A DNA stretch of 64,000 bases, taken from Arthrobacter ipis. GTDB lineage: Bacteria; Actinomycetota; Actinomycetes; Actinomycetales; Micrococcaceae. The notes beneath the pieces were generated by a model. It was not told the DNA's origin and made no database searches. It saw only the letters and a program-made list of their open reading frames with translations. Of the stretch, positions 45,988 through 54,575 are shown piece by piece. Made by a program: the position numbers and the translations under genes. Position 1 is the first letter of the stretch; every line of letters starts with the position of its first letter. The stretch spans positions 229,854 through 293,853 of the forward strand of contig NZ_JAAOXD010000001.1 of NCBI RefSeq assembly GCF_014694315.1, given 5' to 3'.

Positions 45988-46794
45988 ATGAAACACGTGA
46001 ACCAGGACATCACCAGCGCCTTTACCGGCAGCAGCCCGCTGACGCGTTTCCGCCTCGCGCCCAATCCGGGGCCGATGAGCCTGGAGGGGACCAACTCCTA
46101 CATCGTCGGCGAGCCGGGCCACGCGGCTGCGGTTGTGGTTGATCCGGGCCCGCTTGATGAGGCGCACCTTCAGGCGCTGGCTGCGGCCGGACCCGTTGAG
46201 CTCATTCTGGTCACGCACCGGCATGCGGACCACACCGCCGGTTCGGCCCGTCTCGCGGAAATCACCGGCGCGCCCGTCCGGGCCGCCGCTTCCGAACATT
46301 GCCATGGGGGAGCCGTGCTGCAGTCCGGGGAAACGATCGCTGCCGGCGGGACGGAAATCCGGGTGGTTTCCACTCCGGGGCACACGTCCGACTCCGTCTG
46401 CTTCCATCTGCCCCTCGACGGACCTGCCGGCTCCGTGCTGACCGGCGACACCATCCTGGGCCGGGGGACCACCGTGCTGGACCATCCGGACGGTACGCTG
46501 GCGGACTACCTCGCTTCCCTCGACCGGCTGGAGCGGCTGGGGCCGGCAACCGTCCTGCCTGCCCACGGTCCCGTCCTGCCCGCACTCGACGAGGTGGTCC
46601 GCGCCTACCGGGACCACCGGCTTGACCGGCTGGCCCAGATCCGGACGGCCCTCGCTAGCCTCGGCCCGGACGCCGCTGTAGGTGAGGTCACCAGCGTGGT
46701 CTATGCCGACGTCGACCCCTCCGTCCGGCGCGCCGCCGAGAATTCCGTGGCGGCACAGTTGGAATACCTGCGCCTCCTGAGGGAGAGGGACTGA
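45988..46794 (+). CDS. Metallo-beta-lactamase-fold hydrolase (LACTB2-like)
   Basis: 268 residues. The metal site HRHADH spans residues 77-82, followed by PGHTSDSVCFHL and GDTILGRGTTVLDHPDGTLADYLASLDRL, as in LACTB2/glyoxalase II relatives. The C-terminal HRLDRLAQIRTAL and SVRRAAENSVAAQLEYL also fit. LACTB2-type proteins can be nucleases or thioesterases; the substrate is unknown. The frame is open upstream through the tandem repeat, but ATG 45988 matches the family start. It precedes the FAH-family gene by 18 bases. Confidence 0.85.
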   Translation: MKHVNQDITSAFTGSSPLTRFRLAPNPGPMSLEGTNSYIVGEPGHAAAVVVDPGPLDEAHLQALAAAGPVELILVTHRHADHTAGSARLAEITGAPVRAAASEHCHGGAVLQSGETIAAGGTEIRVVSTPGHTSDSVCFHLPLDGPAGSVLTGDTILGRGTTVLDHPDGTLADYLASLDRLERLGPATVLPAHGPVLPALDEVVRAYRDHRLDRLAQIRTALASLGPDAAVGEVTSVVYADVDPSVRRAAENSVAAQLEYLRLLRERD

Positions 46795-46799
46795 GACTG

Positions 46800-46805
46800 T
46801 AGGCT
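46800..46805 (+). promoter_or_regulatory. -10 element of a leaderless promoter
   Basis: TAGGCT ends seven bases before ATG 46813. It is the same hexamer as at 5913-5918 and suggests that the FAH-family gene can be transcribed without the hydrolase upstream. Confidence 0.45.
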
Positions 46806-46812
46806 TGGGGCC

Positions 46813-47589
46813 ATGCGTATTGCCCGGTTTGTAGTCGATTCTGATCCCCTTTACGGCGTTGTTGAAGGCCAGCCCGGCAGTGAGGAAATCACTGTCATCA
46901 ACGGCGATCCGTTCTTCAACGGCGTGGAACGCACCTCCGTGCGGCACAAGCTGGAGGATGTCCGCCTGCTGGCGCCCATCATTCCGCGCAGCAAGGTGAT
47001 CGGCGTGGGGCGGAACTTTGTGGAGCACGCCCACGAGCTCGGCAATGAGGTGCCCCAGCAGCCGCTGCTGTTCCTAAAGCCCAACACATCCGTGGTGGGC
47101 CCGAACGATCCTGTTGTTTTGCCGGAGTTCTCCGAGGAGGTCTCCTTCGAGGCGGAGCTGTGCGTTGTCATCGGCCGCATCTGCAAGGACGTGCCGGAAG
47201 AACGTGCCGACGATGTGATCTTCGGCTATACCTGTGGCAACGACCTCACCGCCCGCGACGTCCAAAAAACGGACCTGCAGTGGGCGCGGGCCAAGGGCTT
47301 CGATACTTCCGCACCCCTTGGGCCGTGGATTGAAACCGAACTTGATCCCGAAGACCTGTCCATCAAGGGCCGGCTCAACGGCGAACTCCGCCAGGACGGC
47401 AGCACCAGCCAGATGATCCGCGGCGTCCGCGAGCTGGTGTCCATCGTCTCCAGCGCGTTCACCCTGCTGCCCGGGGATGTCATCATGACCGGCACCCCGG
47501 CCGGCGTGGGCCTCGTCCAGGCGGGCGACCGGTACGAAGTGGAGATCGAGGGCATCGGCCGTCTGTCGAACCCCGTGGTCCGCCGGTAG
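46813..47589 (+). CDS. Fumarylacetoacetate hydrolase-family protein
   Basis: 258 residues. The catalytic metal site is formed by FEAELCVVIGR near residue 115 and by the Asp of CGNDLTARDVQ near 147. LLPGDVIMTGTPAGVG and VEIEGIGRLSNPV complete the fold. It resembles acylpyruvate hydrolases and the HpcE-type isomerase/decarboxylase group more closely than the paralogue at 4247. The physiological substrate is unknown. Confidence 0.88.
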   Translation: MRIARFVVDSDPLYGVVEGQPGSEEITVINGDPFFNGVERTSVRHKLEDVRLLAPIIPRSKVIGVGRNFVEHAHELGNEVPQQPLLFLKPNTSVVGPNDPVVLPEFSEEVSFEAELCVVIGRICKDVPEERADDVIFGYTCGNDLTARDVQKTDLQWARAKGFDTSAPLGPWIETELDPEDLSIKGRLNGELRQDGSTSQMIRGVRELVSIVSSAFTLLPGDVIMTGTPAGVGLVQAGDRYEVEIEGIGRLSNPVVRR

Positions 47590-47598
47590 CTGCGCACG

Positions 47599-47628
47599 CG
47601 GCGGCGCTGCCCGCGGGCAGCGCCGCCG
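47599..47628 (+). terminator. GC-rich hairpin after the FAH-family gene
   Basis: Perfect 14-base arms (CGGCGGCGCTGCCC at 47599-47612 and complement at 47615-47628). No T run follows. It lies between the FAH gene stop and gltX. Confidence 0.55.
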
Positions 47629-47670
47629 GGGACGGGACAGCGGTGCCCGGTTGGTAAAGTTGGTATCACT

Positions 47671-49182
47671 ATGACTACCCCCTCCGCCGCTCCTGTTGCC
47701 ATTCCTGCCGTCACCGCCGAAACGCCCGTCCGCGTCCGCTTCTGCCCGTCACCCACGGGCACCCCGCACGTCGGGCTGATCCGCACGGCGCTGTTCAACT
47801 GGGCCTACGCCCGCCACACCGGCGGCAAGATGATCTTCCGCATCGAGGACACGGACTCGGCGCGCGACAGTGAGGAAAGCTACCACCAGCTGCTGGATGC
47901 GCTGAAGTGGCTCGGCATCGACTGGGATGAGGGTGTTGAGGTGGGCGGGCCCCACACACCGTACCGCCAGTCGCAGCGGAGCGGGCTGTACCAGGACGTC
48001 ATCGCCAAGCTCAGGGCGGGCGGCCATATCTACGAGTCCTACTCGACGCCGGACGAGATCGAAGCGCGCCACCGCGCCGCCGGTCAGGACCCGAAGCTGG
48101 GCTACGACGGCTTTGACCGTGACCTCAGCGACGATCAGGTCGCGGCGTTCAAGGCCGAGGGCCGGGAAGCCGTGCTGCGCCTGCGGATGCCGGACGAGGA
48201 CATCACGTTCACCGACCTGGTCCGTGGCGAGATCACGTTCAAGGCCGGCTCTGTCCCGGACTTCGCCGTGGTGCGTGCCAACGGTGCACCGCTTTACACG
48301 CTGGTCAACCCGGTGGACGACGCCCTCATGGGGATCACGCACGTTCTCCGTGGCGAGGACCTGCTCAGCTCCACGCCGCGGCAGATCGCATTGTACCGGG
48401 CGCTGTATGCCGTGGGCGTTGCAGAATATATGCCGGAGTTCGGTCACCTGCCCTACGTCATGGGCCAGGGCAACAAGAAGCTTTCCAAGCGCGACCCGGA
48501 ATCAAGCCTCTTCCTGCACCGGGAGCGCGGCTTCATCCCCGAGGGGCTGCTGAACTACCTTTCCCTGCTCGGTTGGTCCCTGAGCGCCGACGAGGATATC
48601 TTCACGGTGGAACAGCTGGTGAAGAACTTCGACATCCACGATGTCTTGGCTAACCCGGCCCGGTTCGACCTCAAGAAGGCCGAAGCGATCAACGGAACAC
48701 ACGTCCGGCTGCTTGACCCTGCAGTCTTCCGCGAGCGGCTGGTCCCGTACCTCCGCCACGCCGGCCTGGTGGGGGAAATCCTCACCGATCGCCAGGAGGA
48801 AATCCTGACGGAGTCCGCGCCGCTGGTTCAGGAGCGGATCACCCTCCTCGGTGAAGCCCCGGAGATGCTGGCGTTCCTGTTCAAATCTGACGACGCAATC
48901 GACGTCGCCGCCGACGCCCGCAAGGGCCTGCCGGAGAACGTCACCGAGGTTCTCGATGCGGCGCTGGCCGCGCTCGAGCCGATCGGCGACTGGAATGCTG
49001 AAAACATCCAGTCCGCGCTGAAGCAGGCGCTGGTGGAGGACCTGGGCATCAAGCCCCGGCTCGCGTTCGGTCCCGTACGCGCCGCGATCTCCGGCCGCCG
49101 GATCTCGCCACCGCTGTTCGAGTCCATGGTCATCCTGGGCAAGGATTTGTCCCTGGCGCGCCTGCGCGCTTTCCGCGGCTGA
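47671..49182 (+). CDS. gltX: Glutamyl-tRNA synthetase
   Basis: 503 residues, class [27 protein letters not shown] near residue 25 is the HIGH-like site, and KLSKRDPES at about 270 is the KMSKS-like loop. In actinobacteria without glutaminyl-tRNA synthetase this enzyme also charges tRNA-Gln for GatCAB to amidate. Both tRNA-Gln and tRNA-Glu genes lie within 1.2 kb downstream. A TAAAGT element about 11 bases upstream suggests a very short leader. The stop overlaps the next start by one base. Confidence 0.97.
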   Translation: MTTPSAAPVAIPAVTAETPVRVRFCPSPTGTPHVGLIRTALFNWAYARHTGGKMIFRIEDTDSARDSEESYHQLLDALKWLGIDWDEGVEVGGPHTPYRQSQRSGLYQDVIAKLRAGGHIYESYSTPDEIEARHRAAGQDPKLGYDGFDRDLSDDQVAAFKAEGREAVLRLRMPDEDITFTDLVRGEITFKAGSVPDFAVVRANGAPLYTLVNPVDDALMGITHVLRGEDLLSSTPRQIALYRALYAVGVAEYMPEFGHLPYVMGQGNKKLSKRDPESSLFLHRERGFIPEGLLNYLSLLGWSLSADEDIFTVEQLVKNFDIHDVLANPARFDLKKAEAINGTHVRLLDPAVFRERLVPYLRHAGLVGEILTDRQEEILTESAPLVQERITLLGEAPEMLAFLFKSDDAIDVAADARKGLPENVTEVLDAALAALEPIGDWNAENIQSALKQALVEDLGIKPRLAFGPVRAAISGRRISPPLFESMVILGKDLSLARLRAFRG

Positions 49183-49934
49183 TGTCACAGCCCGCAGTGG
49201 AAACCACCGTCCTGTCCCGCAGCCTCGGGGCGGTCAGCGGTGTCCTGTTCGACATTGACGACACCCTCGTGGACCTTGCCTACGCCATGACCACGGCGCT
49301 GCGGGATGCCAGCGAGCACCTCCTTCCCGGCCTGGACCAGGCCGGGTGGGAGAAGGTGGGGCGGATCTTCACACACGAGACGACCCACTACTACGACCGT
49401 TACCTCGCCGGTGAGCTGACCTTCAACGAGCAGCGGCTGCTCCGGGGCCGCGCGGCCCTGGGCCACTTCGGCGTGGAAATGGGCGAGGGGGAGGAGTCGC
49501 ACAACTGGCTCAGCACCTACTCGCGGCTGCAGCCCAGCTACGTGCGGGCCTATGAGGACGTGTTGCCGTTCCTCGACGCCCTGGACCAGGCTGGCATCCC
49601 GTACGGGGCCGTGAGCAACAACGTGCACGACTACCAGCGGGTGAAGCTGGACAGCGCCGGCCTGGAACGGATCCGGTTCCTCGTGGGCACCGACACTGTC
49701 GGCGTCCCCAAGCCGGACCCTGCCATCTACCTCGAGGGCGTCCGGCTGATCGGCAGCACGCCCGCCACCACGCTTTACATCGGGGACAACCGGCTCCTGG
49801 ACGCGGAGGGCTCGACGGCGGCAGGACTGTTGGGGATCTGGCTGAACCGCAGCGGGGAGCAGGCTCCGGGTTTCCAGGGGCAGGAGATTGCTTCGCTGCT
49901 GGAACTGCTGGCTCTGCCGGCCGGGTCCAGCTAG
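49182..49934 (+). CDS. HAD-superfamily hydrolase
   Basis: 250 residues. FDIDDTLVD with the nucleophile Asp24 and Asp26, GAVSNN near 144, KPDPAIYLEG with the motif III Lys near 178 and GDNRLLDAEG near 203 make a complete HAD phosphatase site. A helical cap domain of about 90 residues lies between motifs I and II. Its ATG shares one base with the gltX stop (TGATG), so it is co-translated with gltX. The substrate is unknown. Confidence 0.9.
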   Translation: MSQPAVETTVLSRSLGAVSGVLFDIDDTLVDLAYAMTTALRDASEHLLPGLDQAGWEKVGRIFTHETTHYYDRYLAGELTFNEQRLLRGRAALGHFGVEMGEGEESHNWLSTYSRLQPSYVRAYEDVLPFLDALDQAGIPYGAVSNNVHDYQRVKLDSAGLERIRFLVGTDTVGVPKPDPAIYLEGVRLIGSTPATTLYIGDNRLLDAEGSTAAGLLGIWLNRSGEQAPGFQGQEIASLLELLALPAGSS

Positions 49935-50003
49935 TCGGCCATGTCCGTTGCCTGCGCCCGTTGCTACGTACTCAAAGTGTGGCGCAGGTAACGGCCGGCC
50001 GAT

Positions 50004-50032
50004 TTGTGCGGGGCAAAACTCTCGGGTAGAGT
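50004..50032 (+). promoter_or_regulatory. tRNA-Gln promoter
   Basis: TTGTGC (50004-50009), a 17-base spacer and TAGAGT (50027-50032) form a plausible promoter about 60 bases before the tRNA. The palindrome GAGTAATTACTC (50029-50040) overlaps the -10 box and the start point. Confidence 0.55.
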
Positions 50033-50096
50033 AATTACTCGTGCTGAGGGGCACGGAGCGAAAGATAAAGACTTTCGACCGGCCCGAAAGTGCCTA

Positions 50097-50168
50097 TGGG
50101 ATATGGTGTAATTGGCAACACTACGGTTTCTGGTACCGTCATTCTAGGTTCGAGTCCTGGTATCCCAG
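50097..50168 (+). tRNA. tRNA-Gln (anticodon CTG)
   Basis: 72 bases. Acceptor arms TGGGATA and TATCCCA, anticodon arm ACGGT-TTCTGGT-ACCGT, T loop GTTCGAGTC, discriminator G. CCA is not encoded. Confidence 0.96.
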
Positions 50169-50297
50169 CTCTGAATCTCTTCGGATTTTCCGCAGAATTT
50201 CAGGTGTTGCGAATCGAAATCATCGATTTGGAACAAAGCCAAATGTGTGAAACACTATCTTGGCTTGATCGGCGGAGACGCTGATCGCAAAGTACAT

Positions 50298-50370
50298 GGC
50301 CCCATCGTATAGCGGCCTAGTACGCCGCCCTCTCACGGCGGTAACGCGGGTTCGAATCCCGCTGGGGTCA
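50298..50370 (+). tRNA. tRNA-Glu (anticodon CTC)
   Basis: 73 bases. Acceptor arms GGCCCCA and TGGGGTC, anticodon arm CCGCC-CTCTCAC-GGCGG, T loop GTTCGAATC, discriminator A. CCA is not encoded. It is probably co-transcribed with tRNA-Gln, 130 bases upstream. Confidence 0.97.
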
Positions 50371-50375
50371 CAGGT

Positions 50376-50414
50376 AACCGGCTTCGGGCAATAGCCCGGG
50401 GCCGGTTTTGTTTT
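50376..50414 (+). terminator. Intrinsic terminator of the tRNA-Gln/tRNA-Glu unit
   Basis: AACCGGC (50376-50382) pairs with GCCGGTT (50401-50407), with inner GGGC/GCCC pairs, and TTGTTTT follows. Confidence 0.85.
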
Positions 50415-50504
50415 GCCAGAAAATTCCCTGGGGCCGCTGGGTCTTTGGCGGGCGCACATGCGCGTGTCCGACCGAAACCCGGCCTGAACTGGCATGATGA
50501 GGCT

Positions 50505-52298
50505 GTGACCTCCGACCGGATCCCGCCAACCCAGGACCAGGACATGGAAGTGCAGCCTGCCGGCGTGCGCCTCCTGGAGGACGTCCGCCGCGATTTGGCA
50601 GCTGTCTCGTTGCCGCTCGCCCTGCCGACGGCCGAACAGGCGCGGCTGGAGATCCGGAACTCCGTGGCCCAGCTCGATGACTACGTCCTGCCCCGCTACC
50701 GCAGCCTTGATGCTCCGCTGCTGGCCGTCGTCGGCGGTTCAACAGGAGCAGGAAAATCGACTCTCGTGAACGCGCTGGTGGGCCATCCGGTCACGCGTGC
50801 CGGCGCCATCCGGCCCACCACCCGCCAGCCCATCCTCCTGCACCATCCCTCGGAAGCAGGCTGGTTCGAGGACCAGCGGGTACTGCCCGGCCTCAGCCGG
50901 ATCCGCGGAACCGTCGTCCCGGCGGCCACGCCTGGCGCCATTTCTGGAGTCGCCGGCCCGGCCGGACCGTCGACGGACACCGCGCCCGTCACCTCATTGG
51001 TCCTCGTGGGCGAGCCTGCCGTGCCCGAGGGCATCGCACTGCTTGATGCTCCGGACGTGGACTCCATCTCCGACGAGAACCGCAGGCTCGCGGGGCAGCT
51101 GCTGGCGGCAGCGGACCTGTGGATTTTTGTGACCACCGCCAACCGCTACGCGGACGCCGTTCCCTGGAAGCTGCTGCTGAACGCGGCGTCGAGGGACATT
51201 ATGGTGGTGGTGGTCCTCGACCGCGTGCCGCCGGCGGCGGAAGCCGAAGTGAGCGAGGACCTGCGCAGCATGCTGGCCAGGGAAGGCCTTGGTGCCGCCC
51301 GCCTGTTTGTCATCCCGGAAGTCGCCCTCGGCAGCTCCGGCATGCTTCCGGCGGAAACAGTGCAACCCCTGAAAGCCTGGCTTCGCGGCCTTGCCGACGA
51401 CGCCGCAGCCCGCGCTGACATCGCACGGCGGACGCTGCACGGAGCCGTACGGGAGCTTGGCCAGCGCGTGGGCCGCATCGCCGACGCCGCCAAGGAGCAG
51501 GGCCGCGCGGCCACCCTTCTGGGCGACGACGTACGGGCCGCGTACCAGGACGCTGGCACCCGGATCATCGACGCCACCAAGGACGGGGCCCTCCTGCGCG
51601 GCGAGGTCCTGGCCCGATGGCAGGATTTTGTGGGAACTGGTGAGTTCTTCCGCAGCCTGGAGCAGAACGTGGGGCGGTTCCGCGACCGGCTTGGGGCGTT
51701 CTTCCGCGGCGAGCCCGCGCCCGCAGTGGAGGTGGAAACGGCCATTGAGACGGGGCTCCATGCCGTCATAGTGGATGAAGCTGCCAAGGCGGCGGAGGAC
51801 GCAGACCAGCGCTGGCGCTCGGATCCGGCAGGCCGGCAGCTCCTGGGCACTGATGACCTCTCGGGTACGAGCCCCGGCTTTGCGGACCTCGTGGCGGCGG
51901 AAATACGCGACTGGCAGGCCGGCCTCATGGAACTCATCAGGACCGAAGGGCAGGACAAGCGGACCCAGGCACGCTGGCTCTCATTCGGTATCAACGGCCT
52001 CGGTGCGGCCCTGATGATCGTGGTGTTCTCCATGACTGCCGGGCTGACCGGCCTTGAGATCGGCGTCGCCGGAGGTACCGCCGTCGTGGGCCAGAAACTG
52101 CTTGAAGCCGTATTCGGCGAGGACGCCGTACGACGGCTTGCGCGTACCGCCCGTGACGATTTGAGCAGCAGGTGCCGAGGCCTGCTGGCGGCAGAGCAGG
52201 AGCGCTTTTTGGACCGGCTGGCCCCGGAAGCCGGGCAGGCCGCCGTCGGGCTCGCCGAACATGCGCGGGCGCTCACACGGCTGGCGGACGCCACGTGA
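50505..52298 (+). CDS. Dynamin-like / YfjP-type membrane GTPase, first of a pair
   Basis: 597 residues from GTG 50505. CATGAT (50493-50498) stands six bases before it, as in a leaderless promoter; an ATG at 50445 would add 20 residues. The P-loop GSTGAGKST is near residue 80, followed by the switch RPTTRQPI and G3 in ALLDAPDVDSI. The G4 position reads VVVVLDRVP, not a good NKxD, so nucleotide specificity is uncertain. After a helical region, INGLGAALMIVVFSMTAGLTGLEIGVAGGTAVVG is a membrane segment near residue 510. It overlaps the second GTPase by GTGA. Paired membrane GTPases such as IniA/IniC and DynA/DynB are the closest concept; orthology is not shown. Confidence 0.8.
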   Translation: MTSDRIPPTQDQDMEVQPAGVRLLEDVRRDLAAVSLPLALPTAEQARLEIRNSVAQLDDYVLPRYRSLDAPLLAVVGGSTGAGKSTLVNALVGHPVTRAGAIRPTTRQPILLHHPSEAGWFEDQRVLPGLSRIRGTVVPAATPGAISGVAGPAGPSTDTAPVTSLVLVGEPAVPEGIALLDAPDVDSISDENRRLAGQLLAAADLWIFVTTANRYADAVPWKLLLNAASRDIMVVVVLDRVPPAAEAEVSEDLRSMLAREGLGAARLFVIPEVALGSSGMLPAETVQPLKAWLRGLADDAAARADIARRTLHGAVRELGQRVGRIADAAKEQGRAATLLGDDVRAAYQDAGTRIIDATKDGALLRGEVLARWQDFVGTGEFFRSLEQNVGRFRDRLGAFFRGEPAPAVEVETAIETGLHAVIVDEAAKAAEDADQRWRSDPAGRQLLGTDDLSGTSPGFADLVAAEIRDWQAGLMELIRTEGQDKRTQARWLSFGINGLGAALMIVVFSMTAGLTGLEIGVAGGTAVVGQKLLEAVFGEDAVRRLARTARDDLSSRCRGLLAAEQERFLDRLAPEAGQAAVGLAEHARALTRLADAT

Positions 52299-53908
52299 AC
52301 CGACGGGGGAGGGCGAAGGAAGAGACGCGGCTGCAGGGCCGGCTCGAGGCTTTGGGCAGGGCCCGGGAACTGGCCGAAGGCGTGCTTCCCGACGCCGCCC
52401 TCGCGGACGTCCTCGGGGTGCTGGAACGTGCCAAGTCGCGGCGTGCGCTCTCCGCCGACCATACGGTGGTGGGATTCTTCGGGGCGACCGGAAGCGGAAA
52501 ATCCACCTTGTTCAACGCCGTGAACGGCGCTGAAATCGCGACCGCGGCGGCGCGACGGCCCACCACGTCCGAACCTTTGGCAAGTGTGTGGGGCGCCGAC
52601 GGCAGTGAGCCGCTGCTTGACTGGCTGGATGTCCGTGCCCGCCACCATGCAGATGCCGTGGACGGGTTCGCCGACGAGGACGCCGGGCTGATCCTGTTGG
52701 ACTTGCCCGACTTCGACTCGACGCGCACCGCGAACCGGGAGATCGTGCAGCGGCTGGTGGGGATGGTGGACGTCCTGGTCTGGGTGCTGGACCCGCAAAA
52801 GTACGCCGACGCCGCCGTCCACAACGGCTTCCTGGCGCCGCTGGCGTCACATGGCGCCGTCACGTTGGTGGTGCTCAACCAGGTAGACAGGCTTCCTGCA
52901 GCGGATGTCGCGCCCGTGCTCGAGTCGCTGCGGGGACTCCTGGCGCGCGACGGGCTGGGCAAGGTCCAGGTCCTGGCGGCTTCCGCGCTGACAGGAGCGG
53001 GTGTAGACGGCGTCAGAGCCGCCATCCGCCGCGTGGTCTCGCAGCGGGAAGCGCTGTCACTGCGGCTTTCCGCGGACGTGACCAAGGCGGCGGCGCAGTT
53101 GGAGGAAGCGGCGGGCCGCGGGGACGCCGCCGGCGTGAGGGGCGGGACCGTGGCCCGGCTTGGTGATGAACTGGCGACGGCGGCCAACGTACCCCTGGTG
53201 GCCGCTGCAGTGTCCGCTTCCTACCGGATCGAGTCCACCCGGCGCACGGGCTGGCCGGTGACGCGGTGGCTTGTGCGTTTCAGGCCTGATCCGCTCCGCC
53301 GGCTCAATCTGCGCCGCAACGCCAGCGCCGAGGTGAACCGGACGTCCCTGCCGCCCGCCGGGGCTCCGGAGCGTGCGCGGACTGATGCTGCGGTCCGCCA
53401 GTTTGCCGATGCCGCCAGTGACGGTGCCCCGGGCCCCTGGCGGGCATCCATCCGCGCCGCGTCCCGGGCGGGGCGGGACCGGCTGCCTGATGCCCTTGAC
53501 CAGGCCATCGCCGGGGCTGACCTCGCTGCGGGACGGAGGTCCTGGTGGTGGGGTGCATTCAACGTGATCCAGTGGCTCGCGCTGCTCGCGGCCGTGGCGG
53601 GGCTGGGCTGGCTGGGTGTACTGGCCGGGTTCGGCTACCTGCAGCTGCCCGCTCCGGAGGTGCCCCGGGTGGAAGGCTGGCCGGTCCCCACCCTGCTGAT
53701 TGCCGGCGGAGCTGCGCTGGGGATCCTGCTCGCCGTCACCGCCAAATTCATCGCCGCAGGCGTCGCGCGGCGCCGCGGCGCGAGGGCCAGGAAGCGGCTC
53801 AACGCCGCCGTGGCAGAGGTAGCTGGCCGGCTTGTGGTGGAACCGGTGGAGGCGGAGGTCCGTCGGCTGGAGGCATTTAACGATGCGCTCAGGGCTGCCG
53901 CCGGCTAG
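52295..53908 (+). CDS. YfjP-type membrane GTPase, second of a pair
   Basis: 537 residues from GTG 52295, overlapping the first GTPase by 4 bases. P-loop GATGSGKST is near residue 65, the switch is RRPTTSEP, G3 is ILLDLPDFDS near 135 and G4 is LNQVDRL near 190, so all G motifs are recognisable. Two membrane helices near residues 420-490 (FNVIQWLALLAAVAGLGWLGVLAGFGYL and LLIAGGAALGILLAVTAKFIAAGV) are followed by a basic RRRGARARKRL stretch and a short helical tail. Strict coupling to its partner suggests a hetero-complex acting at the membrane. Confidence 0.82.
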   Translation: MNRRGRAKEETRLQGRLEALGRARELAEGVLPDAALADVLGVLERAKSRRALSADHTVVGFFGATGSGKSTLFNAVNGAEIATAAARRPTTSEPLASVWGADGSEPLLDWLDVRARHHADAVDGFADEDAGLILLDLPDFDSTRTANREIVQRLVGMVDVLVWVLDPQKYADAAVHNGFLAPLASHGAVTLVVLNQVDRLPAADVAPVLESLRGLLARDGLGKVQVLAASALTGAGVDGVRAAIRRVVSQREALSLRLSADVTKAAAQLEEAAGRGDAAGVRGGTVARLGDELATAANVPLVAAAVSASYRIESTRRTGWPVTRWLVRFRPDPLRRLNLRRNASAEVNRTSLPPAGAPERARTDAAVRQFADAASDGAPGPWRASIRAASRAGRDRLPDALDQAIAGADLAAGRRSWWWGAFNVIQWLALLAAVAGLGWLGVLAGFGYLQLPAPEVPRVEGWPVPTLLIAGGAALGILLAVTAKFIAAGVARRRGARARKRLNAAVAEVAGRLVVEPVEAEVRRLEAFNDALRAAAG

Positions 53909-53914
53909 TTCTAC

Positions 53915-54466
53915 TCAGCCGGCTGCCGTCTCGAGGGCTGCCGCGGCGTCCCGGACCTTGATCATGGTGCGCAGGTTTCGGGTGGTGGTGGAGGACTTGT
54001 ACCTCGGCTTGGCGGACAGTTTGCTGAACGGGCTTTCGAGCGTGCCGCCGGCAGGCGCCAGCCAGGCCATGGCCTCGGGTCCCAGCCGGTCCTGCTCCCC
54101 GCCGTCCAAAGCTTCCCCCGCGGCGAACAGCTCGTCCAGCGCGGCCGTGTCCGAGGCCAGCGTGAGATAGGTGTGCGTGCTTTTGTCGTCGGCAGGATAG
54201 CGGCATGCCCCAACGAGCTCCGACACGCGGTCCGAGGTCAGCACCACCACCCAGGCGTCGTAGCCGAAGGCCTTCCGCAGGGTTGCCTCGAATTCCCTCT
54301 TGACGGCGGCAGGATCGAGTTCGCTGGCCAGCACCACATTGCCGCTGGCCAGCAGGGTCTTTACGCCTGTGAACGGTCCCGCTTTCAGGGCTTCCTTGAG
54401 GTCCGCCATCTTGATGTTGATGCCGCCCACGTTAATGCCGCGGAGGAACACTGCGTAGCTGGTCAT
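53915..54466 (-). CDS. DUF1697 family protein
   Basis: 183 residues. It opens YAVFLRGINVGGINIKMADLK and continues GVKTLLASGNVVLAS, both diagnostic of DUF1697, and ends with SPFSKLSAKPRYKSSTTTRNLRTMIKV. The function of the family is unknown. TAGTGT (54478-54473) ends six bases before the ATG on this strand, a further leaderless-type promoter. It converges with the GTPase pair with only six bases between stops. Confidence 0.88.
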   Translation of the reverse strand: MTSYAVFLRGINVGGINIKMADLKEALKAGPFTGVKTLLASGNVVLASELDPAAVKREFEATLRKAFGYDAWVVVLTSDRVSELVGACRYPADDKSTHTYLTLASDTAALDELFAAGEALDGGEQDRLGPEAMAWLAPAGGTLESPFSKLSAKPRYKSSTTTRNLRTMIKVRDAAAALETAAG

Positions 54467-54575
54467 GCGCCCACACTACTGCCCGATTGGTGCTACGGCC
54501 CGTCTGTCCCGGCCCGGCTCACTAGGGTGCCGGGCCGCCCTGTTCGGAGTGGTTTATTTCGTATGAACGGGTTCC

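Noticed and set aside
54511..54536. GGCCCGGC/GCCGGGCC hairpin past the end of the broken HNH gene
   Set aside because: It lies where a terminator could be but has no T run on either side and is typical of GC-rich intergenic sequence, so it was not listed as a feature.
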